Source of the DNA: an uncultured beta proteobacterium
GTDB taxonomy: Bacteria; Pseudomonadota; Gammaproteobacteria; Burkholderiales; Burkholderiaceae_C
Assembly (NCBI GenBank): GCA_903928325.1
Contig: CAIYQF010000316.1
Coordinates: forward strand, 1-16,646
DNA: 16,646 nucleotides
Direction: 5' to 3'
In this document: positions 8,813 through 16,629 of the stretch, piece by piece
How positions within the stretch are numbered: position 1 is the stretch's first letter
Layout of the letters: every line of letters starts with the position of its first letter
Notes under the pieces: generated by a model
Databases searched by the model: none
What the model saw: only the letters and a program-made list of their open reading frames with translations
What the model was told of the DNA's origin: nothing
Position numbers and translations under genes: made by a program

Positions 8813-10432
8813 ATGCACTCCCCAAACGCCGAATCCCCGCTCTTGCCGACCCAGCGCGAACACTTGTTGGCCCGATTAGGCGAAAACCCATGCTATGACG
8901 TGGCGGTGGTAGGTGGGGGTGCGACCGGACTGGGTGTGGCTCTGGATGCCGCGTCGCGCGGCCTCAAGGTGGTGCTGGTGGAGGCGCAGGACTTTGCCAA
9001 AGGAACATCATCGCGCTCAACCAAGCTGGTACACGGTGGTGTACGCTATTTGGCCCAAGGGAATATTTCGCTCGTACGAGAAGCGTTGCGCGAGCGCACG
9101 ACGGTGCTACACAATGCCCCGCACATTGCCCAGCCTCTGGCCTTTGTCATGCCCTGCTATCGATGGTGGGAAGCGCCGTATTACGGGCTGGGCCTGACGC
9201 TGTACGACCAACTCGCAGGCAAGGCTGGACTGGGCAAGACCGAGCTTCTCAGCAGCGCCCAAACCCAGCAGATGTTGCCAATGGCGCGCGTTCAGGGTCT
9301 ACGAGGTGGCGTCAAATACTGGGACGGCCAGTTCGACGATGCGCGACTGGCCTTGGCGATTGGCCGCACCGCTGCCCAACACGGCGCCTTGCTACTCAAC
9401 TACTGCCGTGCCGAGCGTCTGCGCTACGACCACGGCCAAATTGCTGGTTTGGAATGCACCGACACGCGCACCCACACCAGCTACCAAATACAAACACGCT
9501 GCGTGATAAACGCCACCGGTGTATGGGTTGATGCGCTGCGCGAAGCCGATGATGCAGCCAACCCGTCGGGCGTCCATGCCCCGGTTAAGCCCATGGTGGC
9601 GCCCAGCCAGGGTGTTCACCTGGTGGTCGACCAGGCTTTTCTGGACGCCGATGCAGCCTTGATGGTGCCAAAAACGTCCGATGGACGGGTCCTCTTTGCC
9701 GTGCCTTGGCTAGGCAAGGTGATATTGGGTACCACGGATACGCCATCTAAAGACCTCGCTGCCGAGCCGACGCCATTCAAAGAAGAGACAGACTTCATTC
9801 TTGGTGAGTCTGCCCGGTATCTTCGAAGGCCGCCCACCCGCGCAGACGTAAAAAGCGTATGGGTCGGGCTGCGCCCCCTGGTCAAGCACCATGGAGACGA
9901 AGGTGCGACCCAAACACTTAGCCGAGAGCACACTGTCATAGTGAGCCGCAGCGGCCTGGTCACCGTTACCGGCGGTAAGTGGACCACCTACCGCGTCATG
10001 GCTGAGGACGTTCTTAGTGCCTGTATTTCGCGAGGATTGCTTACCACCAGCGCGGCGAGCAGTACCCGTGAACTTGCATTAGTGGGATCACCCCGTAAAG
10101 CGGTAGACCACACGGATGCGGTGTCATTGCGCGCTCCGCAGGGGGCACACTCCTACGGGACGGAAGCACAATTAATAAGCACTATGCCAGGTAGCGAGCG
10201 CTGGCTCACGCCAGGGCTTTCTGAGGCCATGGTCCGTTTCGCCGCGCGTTACGAGTACGCTATCTGCGTAGAGGATGTGTTGGCGCGGCGCAGTCGCCTG
10301 CTATTTCTGGATGCGCAGTTGGCTGCGGAGGTGGCGCCGCAGGTTGCACTCATCTTGGAAGAGGAGTTAGCAAGCAGCCCCAAGTTGGCCGAATTTTTGC
10401 GACTTAGCGAACATTTCTTGAGCCTTCCGTGA
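8813..10432 (+). CDS. glpD: Aerobic glycerol-3-phosphate dehydrogenase (FAD)
   Basis: GlpD is a membrane-associated flavoenzyme that oxidises glycerol 3-phosphate to dihydroxyacetone phosphate and passes electrons to ubiquinone. The 539-residue reading has the FAD-binding motif DVAVVGGGATGLG (29-41), FAKGTSSRSTKLVHGGVRYL, the conserved INATGVW, and a C-terminal domain with EYAICVEDVLARRSRLLFLD. It is somewhat longer than E. coli GlpD (501). The ATG at 8813 is preferred because QREHLLARLGE then begins close to the N terminus, but no clear ribosome site precedes it. An in-frame GTG at 8765 would add 16 residues and also lacks one. The gene completes the glycerol operon. Confidence 0.92.
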   Translation: MHSPNAESPLLPTQREHLLARLGENPCYDVAVVGGGATGLGVALDAASRGLKVVLVEAQDFAKGTSSRSTKLVHGGVRYLAQGNISLVREALRERTTVLHNAPHIAQPLAFVMPCYRWWEAPYYGLGLTLYDQLAGKAGLGKTELLSSAQTQQMLPMARVQGLRGGVKYWDGQFDDARLALAIGRTAAQHGALLLNYCRAERLRYDHGQIAGLECTDTRTHTSYQIQTRCVINATGVWVDALREADDAANPSGVHAPVKPMVAPSQGVHLVVDQAFLDADAALMVPKTSDGRVLFAVPWLGKVILGTTDTPSKDLAAEPTPFKEETDFILGESARYLRRPPTRADVKSVWVGLRPLVKHHGDEGATQTLSREHTVIVSRSGLVTVTGGKWTTYRVMAEDVLSACISRGLLTTSAASSTRELALVGSPRKAVDHTDAVSLRAPQGAHSYGTEAQLISTMPGSERWLTPGLSEAMVRFAARYEYAICVEDVLARRSRLLFLDAQLAAEVAPQVALILEEELASSPKLAEFLRLSEHFLSLP

Positions 10433-10617
10433 GAAAAATCCTGAAGAAGACAGAAAATTAGTGCATAATAAGAGGCTCAGCTTTAAAAAGCTTAGACATC
10501 TGCCCAAATGAATGACGTTCGAGTGGTTCGAGCCGAAGACAGCGGGCCCAAGACTGACCGATAGTGCGGGTGCTTGATAAGTGCCTTTCGCGTTTGGTGC
10601 AAGTTGGGAATAAAGAA
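10433..10617 (+). promoter_or_regulatory. Leader and probable promoter region of the spc operon
   Basis: This 185-base gap holds a possible -10 element CATAAT (10464-10469) with a poor -35 (CTGAAG at 10441-10446, 17-bp spacing). Downstream is an A/T-rich inverted repeat AGCTTT/AAAGCT (10479-10492) and a direct repeat GTTCGAG (10517-10523 and 10526-10532). No GC-rich hairpin with a T run is seen, so I cannot place a terminator for the glycerol operon. A promoter here is expected because rplN starts a long operon, but the exact elements are uncertain. Confidence 0.4.
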
Positions 10618-10986
10618 ATGATCCAAACTGAATCTCGACTGGAAGTCGCCGACAACACCGGCGCGAAATCCGTACTTTGTATCAAGGTACTGGGTGGTTC
10701 ACGTCGCCGCTACGCCAGCGTAGGCGACATCATCAAAGTCAGTATCAAAGAGGCTGCGCCGCGTTCACGCGTCAAAAAAGGCGAGGTGTACAGCGCGGTG
10801 GTGGTTCGCACTGCCAAGGGCATTCGCCGCAGCGATGGGTCTTTGGTCAAGTTTGATGGCAATGCAGCGGTTTTGCTCAATGCCAAGCTCGAGCCCATCG
10901 GCACACGCATCTTCGGGCCAGTGACGCGTGAACTACGCACTGAAAAGTTCATGAAGATCGTGTCTTTGGCACCTGAAGTTTTGTAA
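10618..10986 (+). CDS. rplN: 50S ribosomal protein L14
   Basis: This 122-residue protein has the full L14 length. It starts MIQTESRLEVADNTGAKSV and carries the family end-signature GTRIFGPVTRELR near residue 100. L14 binds 23S rRNA and contacts L19 at the intersubunit surface. The ATG at 10618 is the family start; the in-frame reading upstream is non-conserved. The ribosome site is weak (GGGA nine or so bases upstream). It is the first gene of the block here, although in many bacteria it follows rpsQ directly. Confidence 0.98.
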   Translation: MIQTESRLEVADNTGAKSVLCIKVLGGSRRRYASVGDIIKVSIKEAAPRSRVKKGEVYSAVVVRTAKGIRRSDGSLVKFDGNAAVLLNAKLEPIGTRIFGPVTRELRTEKFMKIVSLAPEVL

Positions 10987-10995
10987 GGACTGGTC

Positions 10996-11316
10996 ATGAA
11001 CAAAATTCGCAAAGGCGATCAAGTGATCGTCATCGCAGGACGCGACAAGGGTAAGCGCGGCGTGGTTTCGTTGCGCAAAGACGACTCGCATATCGTGGTG
11101 GATGGTATTAATCTGGTGAAGAAGCACACCAAACCTAATCCTATGAAGGGTGAGGCTGGCGGTATTGTTGAAAAAACTATGCCTATGCACCAGTCCAATG
11201 TCGCGATCTTCAACGCGGCGTCTGGAAAAGCAGATCGCGTAGGAATCAAGTTGTTGGCTGATGGTAAGCGCGTGCGTGTTTACAAGTCCAGCGGCGAAGA
11301 AATTAAGGCGGCATAA
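10996..11316 (+). CDS. rplX: 50S ribosomal protein L24
   Basis: This 106-residue protein has an N-terminal KOW motif (IRKGDQVIVIAGRDKGKRG, residues 4-22) and the conserved GINLVKKHTKPNP. L24 starts assembly of the large subunit by binding 23S rRNA and lies near the tunnel exit. An AAGGAC ribosome site overlaps the end of rplN, nine bases before the start. Confidence 0.98.
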   Translation: MNKIRKGDQVIVIAGRDKGKRGVVSLRKDDSHIVVDGINLVKKHTKPNPMKGEAGGIVEKTMPMHQSNVAIFNAASGKADRVGIKLLADGKRVRVYKSSGEEIKAA

Positions 11317-11318
11317 AA

Positions 11319-11858
11319 ATGGCACGTTTACAACAGCATTACCGCGAAAAACTCGCGCCTGAGTTGATGGCCAAGTTTGGCTTCACATCGACTATGCAAG
11401 TTCCCCGCCTGACGAAAATCACGCTTAATATGGGTGTGAGCGAGGCCGTTGCAGATAAGAAGGTCATGGACAGTGCAGTTGCTGATTTGACCAAAATTGC
11501 TGGCCAAAAGCCGGTGGTTACGAAGTCAAAAAAAGCAATTGCGGGTTTCAAAATCCGCGAAGGTCAGGCAATCGGATGCATGGTCACGCTGCGCGGCGTG
11601 CAGATGTATGAGTTCCTGGATCGCTTTGTTACGGTGGCGCTGCCTCGGGTTCGCGACTTCCGTGGTATTTCTGGGCGCGCCTTCGATGGCCGTGGAAACT
11701 ACAACATTGGCGTTAAAGAGCAAATTATTTTCCCTGAAATTGAGTACGACAAGGTTGACGCCTTGCGTGGTCTAAATATCAGTATTACCACGACTGCGAA
11801 GACCGATGAAGAATGCAAGGCATTGCTCGCTGGTTTCCGTTTCCCGTTCAAGAATTGA
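11319..11858 (+). CDS. rplE: 50S ribosomal protein L5
   Basis: At 179 residues this is the normal L5 length. It begins MARLQQHYREKLAPELM and includes the conserved KITLNMGV, VTLRG and FDGRGNYNIGVKEQIIFPEI segments. L5 binds 5S rRNA and forms part of the central protuberance. It starts two bases after rplX. In E. coli this start region is the target of S8 feedback; I did not establish an S8-binding fold here. Confidence 0.98.
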   Translation: MARLQQHYREKLAPELMAKFGFTSTMQVPRLTKITLNMGVSEAVADKKVMDSAVADLTKIAGQKPVVTKSKKAIAGFKIREGQAIGCMVTLRGVQMYEFLDRFVTVALPRVRDFRGISGRAFDGRGNYNIGVKEQIIFPEIEYDKVDALRGLNISITTTAKTDEECKALLAGFRFPFKN

Positions 11859-11866
11859 GGTGACCA

Positions 11867-12172
11867 GTGGCAAAAATGGCATTAATTGAGCGCGAACTCA
11901 AGCGTGATAAGTTGGCTTCAAAGTATGCAAAAAAATACGCAGCTTTGAAGGCTACTGCAAGCGACGTAAAGGTGAGTGAGGACGAGCGTGCTTTGGCGCG
12001 ACTCGGGTTGCAAAAATTACCTCGCAACGCCAATCCAACCCGTCAGCGCAACCGCTGTGCAATAACGGGCCGTCCTCGCGGCACTTTCCAGCATTTTGGT
12101 CTGGGGCGAGCAAAAATCCGCGAAATGGCGTTTGCTGGGGAAATTCCTGGCATCGTCAAGGCGAGCTGGTAA
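11867..12172 (+). CDS. rpsN: 30S ribosomal protein S14 (zinc-free form)
   Basis: This 101-residue protein is the long, proteobacterial S14 that lacks paired CxxC zinc ligands. It has the conserved NRCAITGRPRGTFQHFGLGR and ends in VKASW. It is a 3' domain protein of the small subunit. A GTG start at 11867 is chosen because it gives the family N terminus MAKMALIERE and has GAGGTG upstream; the ATG at codon 4 would drop MAK. Confidence 0.97.
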   Translation: MAKMALIERELKRDKLASKYAKKYAALKATASDVKVSEDERALARLGLQKLPRNANPTRQRNRCAITGRPRGTFQHFGLGRAKIREMAFAGEIPGIVKASW

Positions 12173-12189
12173 GCGGCAGGAGAACAAAT

Positions 12190-12585
12190 ATGAGTATGAG
12201 TGACCCCATTGCCGATCTGTTGACGCGTATTCGTAACGCGCAAATGGTTGCGAAGCCCACGGTGCTGGTTCCATCTTCCAAAGTGAAGGTGGCGATCGCC
12301 CAGGTGCTAAAAGACGAAGGCTATATCGATGGATTCAAAGTATCCACCGCCGATGGCAAGTCGGAGCTTGAAATTGCGTTGAAATACTACGCTGGGCGCC
12401 CCGTGATTGAGCGCATTGAGCGTGTTAGTCGCCCTGGCTTGCGTGTTTATAGGGGCAGCGATGCAATTCCCCAGGTTCAAAATGGACTGGGTGTGGCCAT
12501 TATTACCACCCCCCAGGGTGTAATGACCGACCGCAAAGCGCGCGCCACCGGCGTGGGCGGCGAAGTCTTGTGCTACGTCGCTTAA
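12190..12585 (+). CDS. rpsH: 30S ribosomal protein S8
   Basis: This 131-residue protein starts with MSMSDPIADLLTRIRNAQ and ends with MTDRKARATGVGGEVLCYVA, the hallmarks of S8. It binds the central domain of 16S rRNA and, in E. coli, also represses the spc operon. AGGAG lies seven or eight bases before the ATG. Confidence 0.98.
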   Translation: MSMSDPIADLLTRIRNAQMVAKPTVLVPSSKVKVAIAQVLKDEGYIDGFKVSTADGKSELEIALKYYAGRPVIERIERVSRPGLRVYRGSDAIPQVQNGLGVAIITTPQGVMTDRKARATGVGGEVLCYVA

Positions 12586-12609
12586 CCCTACATTGAGGAG
12601 AATTACAAA

Positions 12610-13143
12610 ATGTCCCGTGTAGGAAAACGTCCCGTAGCAGTGCCAGCAGGTGTTGAAGTGCTGGTGCAAGAAAGCCAAATTAGTGTCAAGGCGGGAGGCG
12701 TCAGTCTTCACCTTGCTCAAAATGCACTGGTTAAAGTCGTTAGCGACGCAGGTCTAATGAGTTTTCAGCCAGCCAATGAATCCCGTGAGGCAGATGCGAT
12801 GTCGGGAACTATGCGTCAGTTGGTCAACAACATGGTTGTTGGTGTAACCAAGGGTTTTGAAAAGAAGCTGAACTTAGTGGGCGTGGGTTACAAAGCCCAG
12901 GCCACAGCTAACAAGCTGAATTTGGCCGTAGGGTACTCGCACCCAGTGAATATTGATATGCCGTCGGGTATTTCGGTGGCAACGCCAACCCCGACGGAAA
13001 TTATCATTAAAGGTGCTGATCGTCAGCGTGTTGGTCAAGTTGCAGCCGAGATCCGTGGCGTTCGTCCCCCAGAGCCTTATAAGGGCAAGGGCATCCGTTA
13101 CTCGGATGAGAAGATCACGATTAAAGAAACCAAGAAAAAATAA
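12610..13143 (+). CDS. rplF: 50S ribosomal protein L6
   Basis: At 177 residues this is the normal L6 length. It begins MSRVGKRPVAVPAGVEV and ends with the L6 signature PEPYKGKGIRYSDEKI followed by a lysine-rich tail. It sits near the factor-binding site of the 50S subunit. The ribosome site GAGGAG is strong. Confidence 0.98.
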   Translation: MSRVGKRPVAVPAGVEVLVQESQISVKAGGVSLHLAQNALVKVVSDAGLMSFQPANESREADAMSGTMRQLVNNMVVGVTKGFEKKLNLVGVGYKAQATANKLNLAVGYSHPVNIDMPSGISVATPTPTEIIIKGADRQRVGQVAAEIRGVRPPEPYKGKGIRYSDEKITIKETKKK

Positions 13144-13154
13144 GGAGCCGCACC

Positions 13155-13520
13155 ATGTTGACGAAAAAACAGCAACGTCTGCGCCGGTCGCGTCAAACCC
13201 GAATCCGTATTGCAACGCAAGGCGTGGCACGGCTGACGGTCAACCGCACCAACCTGCATATTTATGCGACGGTCATTTCCGGCGATGGCGCCAAAATTAT
13301 CGCCACTGCATCAACCGTCCAGGCCGATGTGCGTACTGCTCTGGGTGGCGCTGGCAAGGGTGGCAACGTGGCAGCTGCACAAATTGTTGGCAAGCTGGTG
13401 GCCGAAAAGGCTAAAGCAGTTGGCATTGAAAAAGTGGCGTTCGACCGTGCTGGCTTTGCCTACCACGGTCGCGTGAAAGCCTTGGCTGACGCAGCCCGCG
13501 AAGCAGGCTTGCAGTTTTAA
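13155..13520 (+). CDS. rplR: 50S ribosomal protein L18
   Basis: This 121-residue protein starts MLTKKQQRLRRSRQTRIRI, basic as expected for a 5S rRNA binder, and ends FAYHGRVKALADAAREAGLQ plus F, the classic L18 C terminus. It starts 11 bases after rplF, with AAGGAG overlapping the rplF stop. Confidence 0.98.
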   Translation: MLTKKQQRLRRSRQTRIRIATQGVARLTVNRTNLHIYATVISGDGAKIIATASTVQADVRTALGGAGKGGNVAAAQIVGKLVAEKAKAVGIEKVAFDRAGFAYHGRVKALADAAREAGLQF

Positions 13521-13537
13521 GCAGATCGGAATAAATG

Positions 13538-14062
13538 ATGGCTAAAGTACAAGCAAAAATGCAGGGCAAGGCTGAAGGGCCGGAGGATGGCCTGCGCGAG
13601 AAAATGATTGCGATTAATCGCGTTACCAAAGTGGTAAAGGGCGGTCGCATTTTGGGTTTCGCCGCGCTCACAGTCGTAGGTGACGGTGATGGCCGTATTG
13701 GTATGGGCAAGGGTAAGTCTAAGGAAGTGCCAGCAGCGGTGCAAAAAGCGATGGAAGAAGCCCGTCGCAATATGATCAAAGTGACCTTGAAAAATGGTTC
13801 CATCCACCACAAGGTGATGGGCCATCATGGTGCCGCAAACGTGATGATGACGCCGGCTCCCAAGGGTACTGGAATCATCGCTGGCGGCCCGATGCGAGCT
13901 GTGTTTGAGGTGGTCGGTATTACGGATATCGTCGCCAAGAGCCACGGTTCGACCAACCCCTACAACATGGTTCGTGCAACGTTGGATGCGTTGTCGGTCT
14001 CGACGACGCCTGCACAGGTTGCTGCCAAGCGTGGAAAAACAATTGAAGAGATCTTCGTTTAA
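13538..14062 (+). CDS. rpsE: 30S ribosomal protein S5
   Basis: This 174-residue protein has the S5 N-terminal RNA-binding domain (INRVTKVVKGGRILGFAAL, then VVGDGDGRIGMGKGKSKEV) and the C-terminal domain with KSHGSTNPYNMVRATLDAL. S5 acts in decoding accuracy and at the mRNA entry. Two ATGs lie in tandem (13535 and 13538). The second is chosen because it gives the family start MAKVQ and lies seven bases, rather than four, from the GGA of the ribosome site. Confidence 0.97.
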   Translation: MAKVQAKMQGKAEGPEDGLREKMIAINRVTKVVKGGRILGFAALTVVGDGDGRIGMGKGKSKEVPAAVQKAMEEARRNMIKVTLKNGSIHHKVMGHHGAANVMMTPAPKGTGIIAGGPMRAVFEVVGITDIVAKSHGSTNPYNMVRATLDALSVSTTPAQVAAKRGKTIEEIFV

Positions 14063-14077
14063 TACGAGGCGCTAAAC

Positions 14078-14260
14078 ATGACGACACCACAAACTGTAAA
14101 AATCCAGCTGGTCCGCAGTCCGATTGGATGCAAAGAATCTCACCGCGCAACCGTGCGCGGTCTGGGACTGCGCAAGATGAACAGCATCAGCGAGTTGGAA
14201 GACACGCCTGCGGTTCGCGGGATGATCAACAAGATCAGCTACCTGGTCAAAGTGCTCTAA
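14078..14260 (+). CDS. rpmD: 50S ribosomal protein L30
   Basis: This 60-residue protein has the bacterial L30 form with VKIQLVRSPIGCKESHRATV and the conserved GLGLRKMNS. It lies at its usual place between S5 and L15. A GAGG precedes the ATG by nine bases. Confidence 0.97.
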   Translation: MTTPQTVKIQLVRSPIGCKESHRATVRGLGLRKMNSISELEDTPAVRGMINKISYLVKVL

Positions 14261-14270
14261 GGGATAGATG

Positions 14271-14702
14271 ATGGAACTCAATGGCATTAAACCCGCTGAT
14301 GGCTCGAAGCACGCAAAGCGCCGCGTCGGTCGCGGAATTGGATCGGGTCTCGGTAAAACCGCAGGTCGTGGTCACAAAGGTCAAAAATCTCGATCTGGGG
14401 GCTACCACAAAGTAGGGTTTGAAGGTGGTCAGATGCCTATGCATCGTCGCTTGCCAAAACGTGGATTCAAGTCCCATCTGCTGAAATTTAACGCTGAAAT
14501 CACACTGACCGCCCTCGAGTTGCTGGGCTTGCCAGACGTCGATGTGTTGACCTTGAAGCGGGCTGGTTTGGTGGGTCAAATCGCCAAGGTGGTTAAGGTG
14601 ATAAACACAGGCGCTATCACCAGGGCTGTTAAGTTGACGGGCTTGGGTGTAACTGCTGGCGCCAAGACGGCTATTGAAGCGGCCGGCGGAAGCATCGCTT
14701 AA
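14271..14702 (+). CDS. rplO: 50S ribosomal protein L15
   Basis: This 143-residue protein has the long glycine- and basic-rich N-terminal extension typical of L15 (RRVGRGIGSGLGKTAGRGHK), followed by GFEGGQMPMHRRLPKRGF and a C-terminal globular part. A tandem ATG at 14268 is possible. The second ATG is preferred because it gives the family start MELNGIKPADGSKHAK and better spacing (seven bases) from AAGGG. Confidence 0.97.
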   Translation: MELNGIKPADGSKHAKRRVGRGIGSGLGKTAGRGHKGQKSRSGGYHKVGFEGGQMPMHRRLPKRGFKSHLLKFNAEITLTALELLGLPDVDVLTLKRAGLVGQIAKVVKVINTGAITRAVKLTGLGVTAGAKTAIEAAGGSIA

Positions 14703-14723
14703 GCGGTTATTCGAGAGATATTT

Positions 14724-16034
14724 GTGGCAACAAGCGCAGCGCAATCCAACAAGACGGATAAATTCGGGGACCTTCGTCGCCGTCTGATGTTCCTGTTGTT
14801 AGCCCTGGTGGTGTACCGTGTGGGTGCGCATATCCCTGTGCCTGGCATTGATCCGAATCAGCTCCAACAATTGTTTAAGGGTAAGCAAGGTGGCATATTG
14901 AGTCTGTTCAATATGTTTTCAGGCGGGGCGTTGTCACGCTTTACGGTGTTTGCCCTTGGGATAATGCCTTACATTTCCGCTTCGATCATCATGCAGTTGT
15001 TGGGGTATGTATTGCCCACCTTTGAGCAGATGAAGAAAGAGGGCGAGTCTGGCCGCAGAAAGATCACGCAGTACACGCGATACGGTACGCTTGGATTGGC
15101 GTTGTTCCAGTCGATGGGTATCGCCTTAGCGCTCGAGGCGTCTGCAGGATTGGTTCTTAACCCCGGCATGGGATTTCGTATGACCTCGGTGGTGACCTTA
15201 ACAGCCGGTACCATGTTCCTTATGTGGTTGGGGGAGCAAATTACGGAACGCGGTTTGGGTAACGGTATTTCCATCCTTATTTTTGGTGGTATTGCGGCGG
15301 GCTTGCCCAATGCAGTTGGCGGTTTGTTGGAACTTGTAAGAACCGGTGCAATGAGTATATTTGTTGCTTTGGTTATTGTAGTCTTGGTCGCCTTGGTAAC
15401 GTATTTTGTGGTCTTCGTAGAGCGGGGTCAGCGAAAGATATTGGTTAATTACGCACGCCGTCAGGTCGGTAACAAGGTGTACGGGGGTCAGTCATCGCAT
15501 CTGCCTTTGAAGCTGAATATGGCGGGCGTTATTCCTCCGATTTTTGCCTCTTCCATTATTTTGTTGCCGGCAACCGTGGCTAATTGGTTCAGCGCGGGTG
15601 AGTCGATGCGGTGGCTCAAAGACATTGCAGGAACATTGAGCCCAGGACAGCCTATATATGTGATGCTTTACGCTAGTGCGATCGTTTTCTTCTGCTTTTT
15701 TTACACGGCTCTGGTTTTCAATAGCCGTGAGACAGCGGATAACCTAAAGAAAAGTGGCGCGTTTATTCCAGGCATTCGGCCTGGAGATAATACGGCGAAG
15801 TACATCGATAAAATTTTGTTAAGACTTACTCTGGCTGGAGCGGTATACATCACCTTTGTATGTTTGCTGCCGGAGTTTTTGATTTTGAAGTATAACGTGC
15901 CGTTCTACTTTGGTGGTACGTCGTTGCTGATTATTGTGGTGGTGACCATGGATTTTATGGCTCAGGTCCAGAATTACATGATGTCGCAGCAGTACGATTC
16001 CCTTTTAAAGAAGGCAAGCTTTAAATCGTCTTGA
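14724..16034 (+). CDS. secY: Protein translocase channel subunit SecY
   Basis: This 436-residue inner-membrane protein has about ten transmembrane helices and forms the Sec channel with SecE and SecG. Conserved marks are HIPVPGID, the lateral-gate region FNMFSGGALSRFTVFALGIM, ISASIIMQLL, the cytoplasmic loop VVFVERGQRKI and GIRPGDNTAKYI. The length is close to E. coli SecY (443). A GTG start at 14724 gives MATSAAQSNKTDKFGDLRRR; the GAGAGA ribosome site is modest. It exports proteins such as GlpV of the neighbouring block. Confidence 0.97.
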   Translation: MATSAAQSNKTDKFGDLRRRLMFLLLALVVYRVGAHIPVPGIDPNQLQQLFKGKQGGILSLFNMFSGGALSRFTVFALGIMPYISASIIMQLLGYVLPTFEQMKKEGESGRRKITQYTRYGTLGLALFQSMGIALALEASAGLVLNPGMGFRMTSVVTLTAGTMFLMWLGEQITERGLGNGISILIFGGIAAGLPNAVGGLLELVRTGAMSIFVALVIVVLVALVTYFVVFVERGQRKILVNYARRQVGNKVYGGQSSHLPLKLNMAGVIPPIFASSIILLPATVANWFSAGESMRWLKDIAGTLSPGQPIYVMLYASAIVFFCFFYTALVFNSRETADNLKKSGAFIPGIRPGDNTAKYIDKILLRLTLAGAVYITFVCLLPEFLILKYNVPFYFGGTSLLIIVVVTMDFMAQVQNYMMSQQYDSLLKKASFKSS

Positions 16035-16106
16035 TGTGTAGAAAGCTTGCAGTATTTTCGCTTCGATGGTATTGCGTGCAGTGAAGAAAGTTTTAGGAGA
16101 ATACAA

Positions 16107-16220
16107 ATGAAAGTCTCGGCTTCGGTCAAAAAAATTTGCCGCAACTGTAAAATTATCCGTCGTAAGGGCGTTGTCCGTGTGATCTGTACTGATCCACGCC
16201 ACAAGCAGCGTCAAGGTTAA
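16107..16220 (+). CDS. rpmJ: 50S ribosomal protein L36
   Basis: This 37-residue protein translates as MKVSASVKKICRNCKIIRRK and on to a KQRQG end. It carries the zinc-ribbon ligands Cys11, Cys14, Cys27 and His32, so this is the zinc-containing (C+) form of L36. A strong AGGAGA ribosome site precedes the ATG. It follows secY by 72 bases, with no infA in between. Confidence 0.97.
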   Translation: MKVSASVKKICRNCKIIRRKGVVRVICTDPRHKQRQG

Positions 16221-16244
16221 TTGCTAGAGTTTTAGAGGAAGAAA

Positions 16245-16610
16245 ATGGCACGTATCGCTGGTATCAACATTCCGCCGCAAAAGCATTCCGAAATCGGTTT
16301 AACCGCAATTTTCGGCATCGGTCGCACACGCGCTCGCAAAATTTGCGAGGCTTGCGGCATTGCATATTCCAAAAAGGTCAAAGATCTTACCGATGGTGAT
16401 CTCGAAAAGATTCGCGATGCCATTGCTGAGTTCACTATCGAAGGCGATCTGCGCCGCGAGACCACGATGAACATCAAGCGTTTGATGGACATAGGTTGCT
16501 ACCGTGGTTTTCGCCACCGTCGCGGTCTGCCCATGCGCGGTCAGCGCACGCGTACGAATGCTCGAACCCGCAAAGGCCCGCGTAAGGCCGCTGCATCCCT
16601 TAAAAAGTAA
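16245..16610 (+). CDS. rpsM: 30S ribosomal protein S13
   Basis: This 121-residue protein starts MARIAGINIPPQKHSEIGLT and includes the helix-hairpin-helix IFGIGRTRARKICEACGI and the C-terminal signature GCYRGFRHRRGLPMRGQRT. It is a head protein of the 30S subunit that contacts L5 and tRNA. GAGGAA precedes the ATG. It begins the alpha-operon portion (S13-S11-S4-rpoA). Confidence 0.98.
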   Translation: MARIAGINIPPQKHSEIGLTAIFGIGRTRARKICEACGIAYSKKVKDLTDGDLEKIRDAIAEFTIEGDLRRETTMNIKRLMDIGCYRGFRHRRGLPMRGQRTRTNARTRKGPRKAAASLKK

Positions 16611-16629
16611 GACGGATTAAGAGACCACT

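Noticed and set aside
10479..10492. AGCTTT/AAAGCT inverted repeat as a terminator of the glycerol operon
   Set aside because: The stem is A/T-rich with a two-base loop and is not followed by a T run.
10508..10564. Short leader ORF (18 codons, MNDVRVVRAEDSGPKTDR) upstream of rplN
   Set aside because: It has no ribosome site, no recognisable family and no attenuator-like structure after it.
10564..10617. N-terminal extension of rplN from a GTG at 10564
   Set aside because: The extra residues are not part of L14, whose family start is MIQTESRLEVADNTGA at 10618.
14247..14744. Minus-strand frame covering rplO
   Set aside because: It is antisense to L15 and carries no family features.
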